Source: Polaromonas eurypsychrophila
Lineage (GTDB): Bacteria > Pseudomonadota > Gammaproteobacteria > Burkholderiales > Burkholderiaceae_C
Direction of reading: 5' to 3'
Assembly: GCF_014641715.1 (NCBI RefSeq)
Contig: NZ_BMIG01000003.1
Location: 248,001-312,000, forward strand
DNA length: 64,000 nt
Part shown: piece by piece, positions 48,911 to 56,613 of the stretch
Position numbering within the stretch: the stretch's first letter is position 1
Layout: each line of letters opens with the position of its first letter
Notes under the pieces: model-generated
Database searches by the model: none
What the model was told of the DNA's origin: nothing
What the model saw: only the letters and a program-made list of their open reading frames with translations
Translations under genes and position numbers: made by a program

Positions 48911-49183
48911 CTACTTCTTGGCGGGTTCAGAAAGGGCAAACAACAGTTTATCCACCAGGATCTCCAGTCTGCGCATGCGTTCAGCAAGGGCTGCATCGGC
49001 CAAGGGGTTTTTCCCCGTGGCGCTGGAGTCTGGCGCAGCGTCTGCAGCGTGATTCCAGGGTACCAAGCGGGCCACCTCGTGGCCGCGTCGGGTGATGGCA
49101 AACACCTCGCCGCGCTCAACTGCGGCAATCACCCGGGAAAAGTTCTGGTTGGCCTCCCGCAGGGAGATCGATTGGTGAGACAT
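48911..49183 (-). CDS. Phd/YefM-type antitoxin without a cognate toxin
   Basis: 90-aa DNA-binding antitoxin-like protein. [20 protein letters not shown] with [19 protein letters not shown] is the Phd fold that binds operator DNA; the C-terminal part, which would neutralise a toxin, runs into [15 protein letters not shown]. No toxin-like frame lies on either side: coq7 follows 7 bp later. A perfect palindrome at 49241 looks like its operator. It may be an orphan that now serves as a plain autoregulator. Confidence 0.8.
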   Translation of the reverse strand: MSHQSISLREANQNFSRVIAAVERGEVFAITRRGHEVARLVPWNHAADAAPDSSATGKNPLADAALAERMRRLEILVDKLLFALSEPAKK

Positions 49184-49240
49184 CAAGTGACAACCAAGGT
49201 TAAAGATCACACAAAGGTTTGGGCGGCTGCCGCGATCAAT

Positions 49241-49259
49241 GTACTACACTTTGTAGTAC
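49241..49259 (-). promoter_or_regulatory. Palindromic operator upstream of the Phd-type gene
   Basis: GTACTACA, CTT, TGTAGTAC: an exact 8-bp inverted repeat with a 3-bp centre, 58 bp before the gene start. Phd family proteins bind such sites to repress their own transcription. Confidence 0.6.
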
Positions 49260-49463
49260 TTATTAAAGACCAAGCGCCTCATGGCTGCTTGCCCACTCCC
49301 GCAAAAAGATTTGTTGCAGGTGTGCAACGGAAATGTATTTAGCAGGCTAATTCCTTTGCGAAAGCTTCCGGCCTCTGGTGCAATACGTATAACTTCCTAA
49401 ATGGAGGTTGGCCCGGGGATCCAAAATCCTGGAGCCCTATGTTTAACCTTGGAGAAACTCGCA

Positions 49464-50576
49464 ATGAAAAAATCCCTAGTTGCTCTGGCTGCATTCGCGG
49501 CTGTTGGCGCTTTCGCTCAGTCTTCTGTGACCCTGTCCGGCAACGTCAAAGGCGGTATTGCACATACCAAATACTCCGGCGCTCCTGCGGGCAATGGCAA
49601 TGGCCTGTCCATTGCTGACGGTTCTTCGCGTTTCATCATCGGTGGCACTGAAGACCTCGGTGGCGGCCTGAAAGCTGTTTTCCAGCTCGACACCCGTGTC
49701 CGCGTTGACGACAACGGCGGCGCGCCCACTTCCAGCCCCCTGGGTGGCGGCAACACCTTCGTCGGCTTGAGCGGCGGCCTGGGCATGATCCAGTTGGGCA
49801 AGCTCGACACTCACTACTGCCTAGGCTCTGACTCGCACGGCGCTCGCGCTACTGCTCTGCAAGCTTCCAGCTGCGCACTGCTCGGTTTTGTGAACGGCGG
49901 CGTCAACGCGATTGCCAACACCAGCCGTTCGCAGAACGTCGTTCGTTACACCTCGCCTAACTTCTCTGGTTTCCAGGCTCAGGCGAACTACAGCACCAGC
50001 TTCGCTGGCTCTGAAGGCGCCGTTGGCGAAGCAGGCAAAGGCCGCGCAATGCAGCTGGGCCTGAACTACGGCAACGGCCCTCTGAAGGCTGGCGTGTCTC
50101 TCTGGGATGCCAAGACCGAAAGCCGCGTCCTTGGCGCAACGCGTGGTGACCAGGAAGCCGGTACTGCGTTCGTCGACTGGAACTTCGGTGTTGCCACCGT
50201 TGGCCTGACCTTTGACCGCTCCGAAATCGACCGTGGCCTCATCGGCGGCGCTTCTTCTGAAAGCCGTCGCAGTGCATTCTCCATCCCTGTGACCGTGCCG
50301 CTTGGTGCTGGCACCTTCCTGGTGACGTACACCAAAGCACAAAGGGTCAAGCTGAATGGCACGACCGTTGCTAACACTGGCGCCAAGATGATGTCGGTGG
50401 GCTACGACTACGCCTTGTCCAAGCGCACTTCGCTGGGTGTGTCTTACGCCCGCATCAACAACGAGTCCGCAGCCGGTTACAACCTGTACACCCAAGCTGC
50501 TCTGAACGGTACGCCTAACAACGCCGTCGGCCAAGATGCCAGCCAGCTGTACCTCGGCGTTCGCCACGCTTTCTAA
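49464..50576 (+). CDS. General porin (Gram-negative porin family)
   Basis: Outer-membrane trimeric beta-barrel porin, 370 aa. The signal peptide MKKSLVALAAFAAVGAFA is followed by QSSVTLSGNVKGGIAHT, the usual first strand. SSRFIIGGTEDLGGGLKAVF is typical of beta-proteobacterial porins, and the chain ends LYLGVRHAF with the C-terminal Phe needed for barrel assembly. ATG 49464 follows GGAG at 9 bp. Strong codon bias fits high expression, and a strong terminator follows. Confidence 0.95.
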   Translation: MKKSLVALAAFAAVGAFAQSSVTLSGNVKGGIAHTKYSGAPAGNGNGLSIADGSSRFIIGGTEDLGGGLKAVFQLDTRVRVDDNGGAPTSSPLGGGNTFVGLSGGLGMIQLGKLDTHYCLGSDSHGARATALQASSCALLGFVNGGVNAIANTSRSQNVVRYTSPNFSGFQAQANYSTSFAGSEGAVGEAGKGRAMQLGLNYGNGPLKAGVSLWDAKTESRVLGATRGDQEAGTAFVDWNFGVATVGLTFDRSEIDRGLIGGASSESRRSAFSIPVTVPLGAGTFLVTYTKAQRVKLNGTTVANTGAKMMSVGYDYALSKRTSLGVSYARINNESAAGYNLYTQAALNGTPNNAVGQDASQLYLGVRHAF

Positions 50577-50615
50577 TCCCACGCTGGCTTAAGCCAGCTT
50601 GAGATTCAAAGCTCA

Positions 50616-50652
50616 AAAGCCGCCAAGTCTTCGGACCTGGCGGCTTTTTTAT
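50616..50652 (+). terminator. Terminator of the porin gene
   Basis: AAGCCGCCA and TGGCGGCTT form a 9-bp stem followed by TTTTTATTTTT. Confidence 0.92.
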
Positions 50653-50743
50653 TTTTGAACTGCGCTTCGTACAGACGCGCCGAGACGAAGCGTTCTCGAC
50701 GCGGTCTCAAACCCCACTATCATCGAAGGCAGAGAGTGACCCC

Positions 50744-52333
50744 ATGACATTGCCCACCCGCAAAACATCTGCCCCCCGGGCGCCTGGCCTTCAACCGGCC
50801 GACTACCTTAAAAAAATCCTGACCGCACGTGTCTACGACGTGGCGGTGGAATCCGGCCTGGAACCCGCAAAAAACCTGAGCAAGCGCCTGCTCAACACGG
50901 TCTTGCTCAAGCGCGAGGACCAGCAGCCAGTGTTCAGCTTCAAGCTGCGCGGCGCGTATAACAAGATGGCGCACCTGAGCGCGGCTCAACTCAAGAAGGG
51001 CGTGATCTGCGCCTCGGCCGGCAACCATGCGCAAGGCGTGGCCCTGGGTGCGAACAAGCTTGGCACGCGCGCAGTGATCGTGATGCCGGTGACCACCCCC
51101 CAGGTCAAAGTCGATGCCGTCCGCGCACTCGGCGGCGAAGTGATTCTGCACGGCGACAGCTACTCGGACGCGCACCTGCACGCGCTCACGCTGGAGAAAA
51201 AAAACGGGATGACCTTTGTGCATCCGTTCGACGACCCGGACGTGATTGCCGGCCAGGGCACGATTGCCATGGAAATCCTGCGCCAGATCCAGACCATCGG
51301 CAAAGGCGCGCTGGACGCAGTTTTTGTCGCCATTGGCGGCGGTGGCCTGATCTCCGGCGTGGCCAATTACATCAAGGCCGTGCGCCCCGAGGTCAAAGTC
51401 ATTGGCGTGCAGATGAGCGACTCGAACGCGATGGCGCTGTCGGTGGGCGCCGGAAAACGTGTCACCCTGCCCGACGTCGGCCTGTTTGCCGACGGCACGG
51501 CCGTCAAGCTGGTCGGCGAGGAAACCTTCCGCATCAGCCGCGAACTAGTCGATGAATTCATCACAGTGGACACCGACGCTGTCTGCGCCGCGATCAAGGA
51601 CGTGTTCATCGACACCCGCAGCATTGTCGAGCCCTCGGGCGCCATGAGTGTGGCCGCCATCAAGCAATACGTGGCCACCCACAAGACCAAAGGCGAAACC
51701 TACGCAGCCATTCTGTGCGGCGCCAACATGAACTTCGACCGCCTGCGTTTTGTCGCCGAGCGTGCCGAGGTCGGTGAGGAACGCGAGGCGCTGTTTGCGG
51801 TGACGATTCCCGAGGAGCGCGGCAGCTTCCGCCGTTTTTGCGAGCTGATTGGCGAGTTGCCCGGCGGCCCGCGCAGCGTGACCGAGTTCAGCTACCGCAT
51901 CAGCGATGCCAGCCAGGCCCATGTGTTTGTCGGTCTGACCACGCAGGGCAAGGGCGAGAGCACGAAGATCGCCAACAATTTCAGCAAACACGGCTTCAAG
52001 GCACTCGACCTGACCCACGACGAGCTGGCCAAGGAACACATCCGCCACATGGTGGGCGGCCACACGGCGCTGTCAAAAAACGAGCGGCTGCTGCGTTTTG
52101 TGTTTCCCGAGCGTCCCGGCGCGCTGATGAAATTTTTGTCCACCATGCAGCCTGGCTGGAACATCAGCTTGTTCCACTACCGCAATCAGGGCGCCGACTA
52201 TGGCCGCATCCTGGTCGGGCTGCAGGTGCCCAGGACCGACAACAAGGCCTTTAAGGCCTTTCTCGACACCCTGGGCTACCCGCATGTGGAGGAGACCGAT
52301 AACCCGGTCTACCGGCTGTTTCTGCAAGCCTGA
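50744..52333 (+). CDS. ilvA: Threonine ammonia-lyase, biosynthetic
   Basis: First enzyme of isoleucine synthesis, 529 aa. FSFKLRGAYNK holds the PLP Lys67; SAGNHAQGVALGANKLG, GGGGLISGVANYIKA and ILCGANMNFDRLRFV complete the catalytic domain. Two ACT-like regulatory repeats occupy about 340-529 (EERGSFRRFCELIGELPGG; FPERPGALMKFLSTMQPGWN), so isoleucine feedback is expected. The small CWC gene follows 12 bp later. Confidence 0.96.
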   Translation: MTLPTRKTSAPRAPGLQPADYLKKILTARVYDVAVESGLEPAKNLSKRLLNTVLLKREDQQPVFSFKLRGAYNKMAHLSAAQLKKGVICASAGNHAQGVALGANKLGTRAVIVMPVTTPQVKVDAVRALGGEVILHGDSYSDAHLHALTLEKKNGMTFVHPFDDPDVIAGQGTIAMEILRQIQTIGKGALDAVFVAIGGGGLISGVANYIKAVRPEVKVIGVQMSDSNAMALSVGAGKRVTLPDVGLFADGTAVKLVGEETFRISRELVDEFITVDTDAVCAAIKDVFIDTRSIVEPSGAMSVAAIKQYVATHKTKGETYAAILCGANMNFDRLRFVAERAEVGEEREALFAVTIPEERGSFRRFCELIGELPGGPRSVTEFSYRISDASQAHVFVGLTTQGKGESTKIANNFSKHGFKALDLTHDELAKEHIRHMVGGHTALSKNERLLRFVFPERPGALMKFLSTMQPGWNISLFHYRNQGADYGRILVGLQVPRTDNKAFKAFLDTLGYPHVEETDNPVYRLFLQA

Positions 52334-52345
52334 CCCAGCCCTGTT

Positions 52346-52588
52346 ATGACTGCAGCAATGGACGGCGTGTCAGCCAACTCCTCGTGCTCCCGCTGCGGCG
52401 TCGGTTTCCGCTGTGGCATGGTCGGCGGGGACAGTGAATGCTGGTGCGTCAAACTGCCCCACATCATGCCGGTGCCTTCCGGGCCTCCATCTACAACCGG
52501 CGCGCCGGGAGCTTCCTGCTTCTGCCCCGCCTGCCTCCAACAAATCACCGATGACCGACAACACAGCCCTTCTCCTGCCCGCGATTGA
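52346..52588 (+). CDS. Cysteine-rich CWC family protein
   Basis: 80-aa protein with the PF14375-type pattern: CSRCGVGFRCG (Cys14, Cys17, Cys22), CWCVKLP and a final CFCPACL, probably a zinc- or metal-binding knuckle. Family function is unknown. Start ATG 52346 or 52358 (MDGVSAN). It lies between ilvA and cobT, and its last 38 bp overlap the cobT start in another frame. Small enough to be missed by automatic annotation. Confidence 0.8.
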   Translation: MTAAMDGVSANSSCSRCGVGFRCGMVGGDSECWCVKLPHIMPVPSGPPSTTGAPGASCFCPACLQQITDDRQHSPSPARD

Positions 52589-53606
52589 AGCCACCGCCGA
52601 CGCCGCATTGGCGGCGCGGCTGCAACACCTTATCGACCACAAAACCAAGCCCCTGGGTGCACTCGGCCAGCTGGAAACACTCGCGTTGCAGCTTGGTTTG
52701 ATCCAGCGTAGCGAGACCATCCGCTTCTATGCACCGCAGATGGTGGTGTTCGCCGCCGACCACGGCATCGCCAGCGAAGGGGTGTCGGCCTTCCCGCAGG
52801 CTGTGACGCTGCAGATGGTCGGCAACATGCTGGCCGGCGGCGCGGCCATCAATGTGTTTGCGCGTCAGCACGGGTTTGCGCTGCAGGTGGTGGATGCCGG
52901 CGTGGCCGCCGAGCTGGCCGCTCACCCGCAACTGCTGCAACGCAAAATCGGAGCAGGCACCGCCAACCTCTGCGCAGGCCCCGCGATGTCGTCGGCGCAG
53001 GCGGTGCAAGCCATACACGCCGGTATGGCGGTGGTAAAAGATTTGCCCGGCAATGTGGTTGCCTTCGGCGAGATGGGCATCGCCAACACCTCGCCCGCCG
53101 CGCTGCTGCTGGCCCGGCTGGCCCGGCTGCCGATCAGCGAGGTGGTCGGACGCGGCACCGGACTCGACGATGCACAACTGGTCCACAAGCGGTCCGTGCT
53201 CACGCGGGCGCTCGCCCACCACGCTGATGTGCAGGAGCCGCTGGCGGTGCTGGCGGCGCTGGGCGGCTTCGAAATCGCCATGATGGCCGGCGCCATGCTG
53301 CAAGCCGCCAGCGAGCGCCGCGTGGTGCTGGTCGATGGGTTCATCGCCGGCGCCGCCGCCTTGGTTGCGTGCGCCCTGCTGCCCGCAGCGAAGGACTATC
53401 TGGTGTTTTGCCACTGCTCGGCCGAGCGCGGCCACCACCTGCTGCTGGCACACCTGCAGGCCACACCGCTGCTGAACCTCGACATGCGCCTCGGCGAAGG
53501 CACGGGCGCGCTTCTGGCCTGGCCGCTGCTGCAGTCGGCGTCGCTGTTTCTGGCCGAGATGGCGAGTTTTGATTCGGCCGGAGTCAGCGGAAAAACGGAG
53601 ATATAG
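52551..53606 (+). CDS. cobT: Nicotinate-nucleotide-dimethylbenzimidazole phosphoribosyltransferase
   Basis: 351-aa enzyme that activates the lower ligand (dimethylbenzimidazole) in cobalamin nucleotide loop assembly. KTKPLGALGQLETLALQLG, FAADHGIASEGVSAFPQ, FGEMGIANTSPAALLLA and HLQATPLLNLDMRLGEGTGA (catalytic Glu) are typical. ATG 52551 lies inside the CWC gene. cobS follows after a double-hairpin repeat of family C. Confidence 0.95.
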   Translation: MTDNTALLLPAIEATADAALAARLQHLIDHKTKPLGALGQLETLALQLGLIQRSETIRFYAPQMVVFAADHGIASEGVSAFPQAVTLQMVGNMLAGGAAINVFARQHGFALQVVDAGVAAELAAHPQLLQRKIGAGTANLCAGPAMSSAQAVQAIHAGMAVVKDLPGNVVAFGEMGIANTSPAALLLARLARLPISEVVGRGTGLDDAQLVHKRSVLTRALAHHADVQEPLAVLAALGGFEIAMMAGAMLQAASERRVVLVDGFIAGAAALVACALLPAAKDYLVFCHCSAERGHHLLLAHLQATPLLNLDMRLGEGTGALLAWPLLQSASLFLAEMASFDSAGVSGKTEI

Positions 53607-53642
53607 GCGTCGTGGCCGGTTTAGTGATGTCCCCCTTCCTGC

Positions 53643-53736
53643 GTTGTCATCCCGGACTCGATCCGGGATCCATGCAGCATGTACCAACAGGCGCAGTGAT
53701 CCAGCATGGATTGCGGGTCAAGCCCGCAATGACAAC
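53643..53736. repeat. Family C double-hairpin repeat, copy C1
   Basis: CCCGGACTCGATCCGGG and TTGCGGGTCAAGCCCGCAA form two strong hairpins inside an 8-bp terminal inverted repeat (GTTGTCAT / ATGACAAC). It separates cobT from cobS. Confidence 0.85.
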
Positions 53737-53754
53737 TCCGACCAGTGCCACGCC

Positions 53755-54600
53755 ATGAGCCAGTTCCTGCGTCATTTCCTGCTCGCCGTGCAGTTTTTCA
53801 CCCGCATTCCGGTGACCGGCGCGCTGGCAGCCTGGGTCGGCTACAGCCCGACCATGCTGCGTGCCAGCGCCGCGCATTTCCCCGGCATTGGCTGGCTGGT
53901 CGGCGCTGTCGCGGCGGCCGTCTATGCCCTGCTGATGGTGCTGCTGCCCCTGAGCCTGTTCACACCGCTGGTGGCTGCTGCGCTTTCCACTGTCGCCACG
54001 GTGCTGCTGACTGGCGCCTTCCATGAGGACGGCCTGGCCGACGTCAGCGACGGCCTCGGCGGCAGCGGCGATGCGCCGCGCGCGCTGGAGATCATGAAGG
54101 ACTCGCGTGTCGGCGCTTTCGGCGCGCTGGCACTGGTGCTGGTGCTGGGCTGCAAGCTGGCACTGATCGCACTGCTGGGCTCCGTTGAAACCGAGCTTCG
54201 GGACAGTGAGGAAGCCGCGCTGGCGCATGATCCCTGGCTGGTACCCGCTGCGCTGTTTGCCGCCCACGTCGTCTCGCGCGGCTTGCCCCTGCTCTTGATT
54301 CGAGTGCTGCCGCATGTGGGCGACACCGCCACGTCCAAGTCCAAACCGCTGGCCGACCAGATCAGCATGGGCAGCCTAGCCGCCGCTTTTTTGTGGTGTT
54401 TCATGGCCCTGGCCCTTGCCAGTTATGTGCTGGACGCTATTGCATTGATAGCAGCTTGCAGCTTTTCCGTGATCGCGCTGCTGTGGATGGGGCGGCTGTT
54501 CACGCGGCGTCTGCAGGGCTTCACTGGAGATTGCCTGGGTGCCACGCAGCAGGTCTGCGAAATCGCCTTTTACCTCGGCCTGGCCATCGGTTTGGCATGA
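53755..54600 (+). CDS. cobS: Adenosylcobinamide-GDP ribazoletransferase
   Basis: 281-aa polytopic membrane enzyme that joins activated alpha-ribazole to adenosylcobinamide-GDP. FLLAVQFFTRIPV at the N-terminus, GAFHEDGLADVSDGLGG and IMKDSRVGAFG (active-site acidic residues) and GDCLGATQQVCEIAFYL are typical. A family A repeat is translated at about residues 228-237 (AIALIAACSF) in a membrane segment. cobC overlaps the stop by 4 bp (ATGA). Confidence 0.94.
   Translation: MSQFLRHFLLAVQFFTRIPVTGALAAWVGYSPTMLRASAAHFPGIGWLVGAVAAAVYALLMVLLPLSLFTPLVAAALSTVATVLLTGAFHEDGLADVSDGLGGSGDAPRALEIMKDSRVGAFGALALVLVLGCKLALIALLGSVETELRDSEEAALAHDPWLVPAALFAAHVVSRGLPLLLIRVLPHVGDTATSKSKPLADQISMGSLAAAFLWCFMALALASYVLDAIALIAACSFSVIALLWMGRLFTRRLQGFTGDCLGATQQVCEIAFYLGLAIGLA
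54436..54462 (+). repeat. Family A palindromic repeat, short copy A8, inside cobS
   Basis: GCTATTGCATTGATAGCAGC plus TTGCAGC covers the palindromic half only. It is in the same frame (Ala-Ile) as A4 and A5. Confidence 0.65.
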
Positions 54601-55166
54601 AACTCTGGCTGGTTCGTCACGCCCAGGTGCTGTTCACGCCCGGAACCTGCTACGGCGCACTGGATGTGCCGGCCGGCCCCGAGGTGACGCTGGCATGCGC
54701 CCACGCCCTGGCCGCAGTGTTGCCGGCGGGCGCCTGCATCAGCACCTCTCCGCTACAAAGATGCGAGCAGCTTACACGGGCGCTGATTGGACTGCGGCCG
54801 GATTTGATCTGTAAAACCGACGCCCGCCTGCAGGAAATGAACTTTGGCACCTGGGAAGGCCGGCCCTGGGCTGACATTGCGCGCAGCGAGTTCGACGACT
54901 GGACCGCCAATTTTGCCGATCATGCGGTAGGCAGTCACGGCGAAAGCGTCGGCGGGGTCATGGCGCGTGTGGCTCAGGCTTTTGACGAGTTGCCCAACGC
55001 GCCCGATCACGTCTGGATCACCCACGCCGGCATCATCCGCGCGGTACAGCTGCTGGCAAGCGGTGTGCGCCAGATCAGCCGCGCTGACCAGTGGCCGCAG
55101 GACGGTGTGGCCTGCGGGCAATGGCGCACACTTGAGCTATCGTTGGACAAACCCTCCGCAAGGTAG
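54597..55166 (+). CDS. cobC: Alpha-ribazole phosphatase-like histidine phosphatase
   Basis: 189-aa phosphatase-fold protein. LWLVRHAQVLFTPG carries the catalytic His (RHAQ rather than the usual RHGE), LQEMNFGTWEGRPWADI and WITHAGIIRAVQLL complete the active site. Linked to cobT and cobS it probably dephosphorylates alpha-ribazole-5-phosphate or adenosylcobalamin-5-phosphate. Its TAG stop is formed by TA plus the first base of element D, so the ancestral C-terminus may have been different. Confidence 0.88.
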   Translation: MKLWLVRHAQVLFTPGTCYGALDVPAGPEVTLACAHALAAVLPAGACISTSPLQRCEQLTRALIGLRPDLICKTDARLQEMNFGTWEGRPWADIARSEFDDWTANFADHAVGSHGESVGGVMARVAQAFDELPNAPDHVWITHAGIIRAVQLLASGVRQISRADQWPQDGVACGQWRTLELSLDKPSAR

Positions 55167-55430
55167 GGCCTATTCACACTATGGATGCAAAATGCGTTGC
55201 GAGTCAAAAAGGTCATGCGCGAGGCGCAAAATGCAGCCGGGTTGACGCCCGGCAAGGCTTTGCAACGCTGCGCATGGCCTTTTTGGCCGCAACCCGAAGG
55301 GAACATGGCTAAAACGGCACCACTCGTTGTTGCACTCCTAGCTCAGCCGCCCAGGCTGAGCGTCGTCGCGCGCCTAGATTGGTGCCGTTTTAACCATGTT
55401 CGCACTTGCATCCATAGTGTGAATAGGCCC
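55166..55430. mobile_element. Element D: 265-bp MITE-like element with 25-bp perfect terminal inverted repeats
   Basis: The terminal repeats (55166-55190 and 55406-55430) are exact inverses, starting GGGCCTATTCACAC. TA lies on each outer side (55164-55165 and 55431-55432), like a TA target duplication. Inside, 55206-55220 pairs with 55270-55284 and 55301-55322 pairs with 55380-55401 (one wobble each), and each arm holds a nested hairpin (GCCGGG/CCCGGC; GCTCAGCC/GGCTGAGC). No transposase frame. It fills the whole space between cobC and the 5'-nucleotidase. Confidence 0.9.
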
Positions 55431-55434
55431 TAAC

Positions 55435-56493
55435 ATGGCAGCAACGCTCGACGGACAACTGGTGGTGGCGATCTCATCACGCGCACTGTTCGACTTTGAA
55501 GAAGAAAACCGCGTGTTCGAGGACGGCAAGGTCCAGCCGCCGGTGCCCGGCACCAAGAAGGATGCGGCCTACATGCAGCTGCAACTCGATCGGCTCGACG
55601 TGCCGGCCAAACCCGGCGTGGCTTTTTCGCTGGTCAAAAAGCTGCTGGCCTTCAATGACGCGCCCGACAACCTGGATGAAGAGCTGGCCCCCACGCTCGT
55701 CGCTTCGCGTACTTCGCTGCCCCCCGAGGGGGCTGATTTTCCTAGGGGCGGCCCGTCGGAAAATCCTGCACCCGCCGGCACTTCGAAACTGGCCCAGCGC
55801 GTCGAGGTCGTGATCCTCTCGCGCAATGACCCGGTCTCCGGCATGCGGGTGTTCCGCTCGGCCCAGCACTACGGGCTGAACATCCAGCGCGGCACCTTCA
55901 ACCGCGGCGAGGCACCCTGGCGCTACCTCAAGCCACTGCACGCCAACCTGTTTCTTTCAGCCCACCTGAGCGATGTGCGCGACGCGCTGGCAGCCGGTGT
56001 GCCAGCCGCGCAGGTCTACCCGCAGTCGGCGCATGCCAGCGACAAACACCCCAACGAGGTGCGTATCGCCTTTGACGGCGACGCGGTGATTTTTTCGGAC
56101 GAGGCCGAACGCGTGTTTCAGTCGCACGGTCTGTCGGCCTTCCAGGCGCACGAACGCGCCAAGGCCGCGCAACCGCTGCTGGCCGGGCCCTTCAAGCCGC
56201 TGCTCGAAGCGCTGCACCGGCTGCAGCAAGTCGGCACTTCACACATGCGCATACGCACGGCGCTGGTGACGGCACGCAGCGCGCCGGCGCACGAGCGAGC
56301 CATCCGCACACTGATGGACTGGAACATCGAGGTCGATGAAGCGATGTTTCTCGGTGGCCTGGCCAAGGGCGAGTTTTTGCGCGAGTTTGAACCCGACTTC
56401 TTCTTCGACGACCAAACCGGCCATGTCGATTCAGCGTCACAGCATGTGCCTTCGGGCCATGTGGTCAGCGGCGTCTCCAACCAGTTGTCCTGA
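55435..56493 (+). CDS. 5'-nucleotidase (cytosolic NT5C1/PF06189 type)
   Basis: 352-aa phosphohydrolase for nucleoside monophosphates. LVVAISSRALFDFEEENRVF at the N-terminus, ILSRNDPVSGMRVFRSAQHY, NEVRIAFDGDAVIFSDEAER (catalytic acidic residues) and PDFFFDDQTGHVDSA are characteristic. About residues 85-108 are coded by a family B repeat in frame, an Arg/Pro/Gly-rich surplus (LVASRTSLPPEGADFPRGG). ATG 55435 is 3 bp past element D and has no clear ribosome site. Confidence 0.88.
   Translation: MAATLDGQLVVAISSRALFDFEEENRVFEDGKVQPPVPGTKKDAAYMQLQLDRLDVPAKPGVAFSLVKKLLAFNDAPDNLDEELAPTLVASRTSLPPEGADFPRGGPSENPAPAGTSKLAQRVEVVILSRNDPVSGMRVFRSAQHYGLNIQRGTFNRGEAPWRYLKPLHANLFLSAHLSDVRDALAAGVPAAQVYPQSAHASDKHPNEVRIAFDGDAVIFSDEAERVFQSHGLSAFQAHERAKAAQPLLAGPFKPLLEALHRLQQVGTSHMRIRTALVTARSAPAHERAIRTLMDWNIEVDEAMFLGGLAKGEFLREFEPDFFFDDQTGHVDSASQHVPSGHVVSGVSNQLS
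55686..55759 (+). repeat. Family B GC-rich repeat, copy B4, inside the 5'-nucleotidase gene
   Basis: GGCCCCCACGCTCGTCGCTT, CTGCCCCCCGAGGGGGCTGA and GGGGCGGCCCGTCGG match B1 and B2. The host frame passes through it without a stop. Confidence 0.8.
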
Positions 56494-56512
56494 GACGCCA
56501 GTGCCAATGCGA

Positions 56513-56605
56513 TGTCATTGCGGACTCGATCCGCAATCCATGCCGGCGGACCAACAGCTTAGCTGGTGCATGCGACATGGATCCCGGGTCACGCCCGGGA
56601 TGACA
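56513..56605. repeat. Family C double-hairpin repeat, copy C2
   Basis: ATTGCGGACTCGATCCGCAAT and ATCCCGGGTCACGCCCGGGAT form the two hairpins, ending TGACA. The skeleton is that of C1 but the stem sequences are exchanged with pairing kept. It lies between the 5'-nucleotidase and the convergent crotonase gene. Confidence 0.85.
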
Positions 56606-56613
56606 GATAAAAC

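Noticed and set aside
53643..53736. CRISPR-like spacing in the double-hairpin repeats
   Set aside because: Only single copies at two sites with no repeat-spacer array; the window has no CRISPR array or cas gene.
55185..55433. 82-aa frame inside element D
   Set aside because: It spans the palindromic arms and ends in the terminal repeat; coding by chance is more likely than a real protein.
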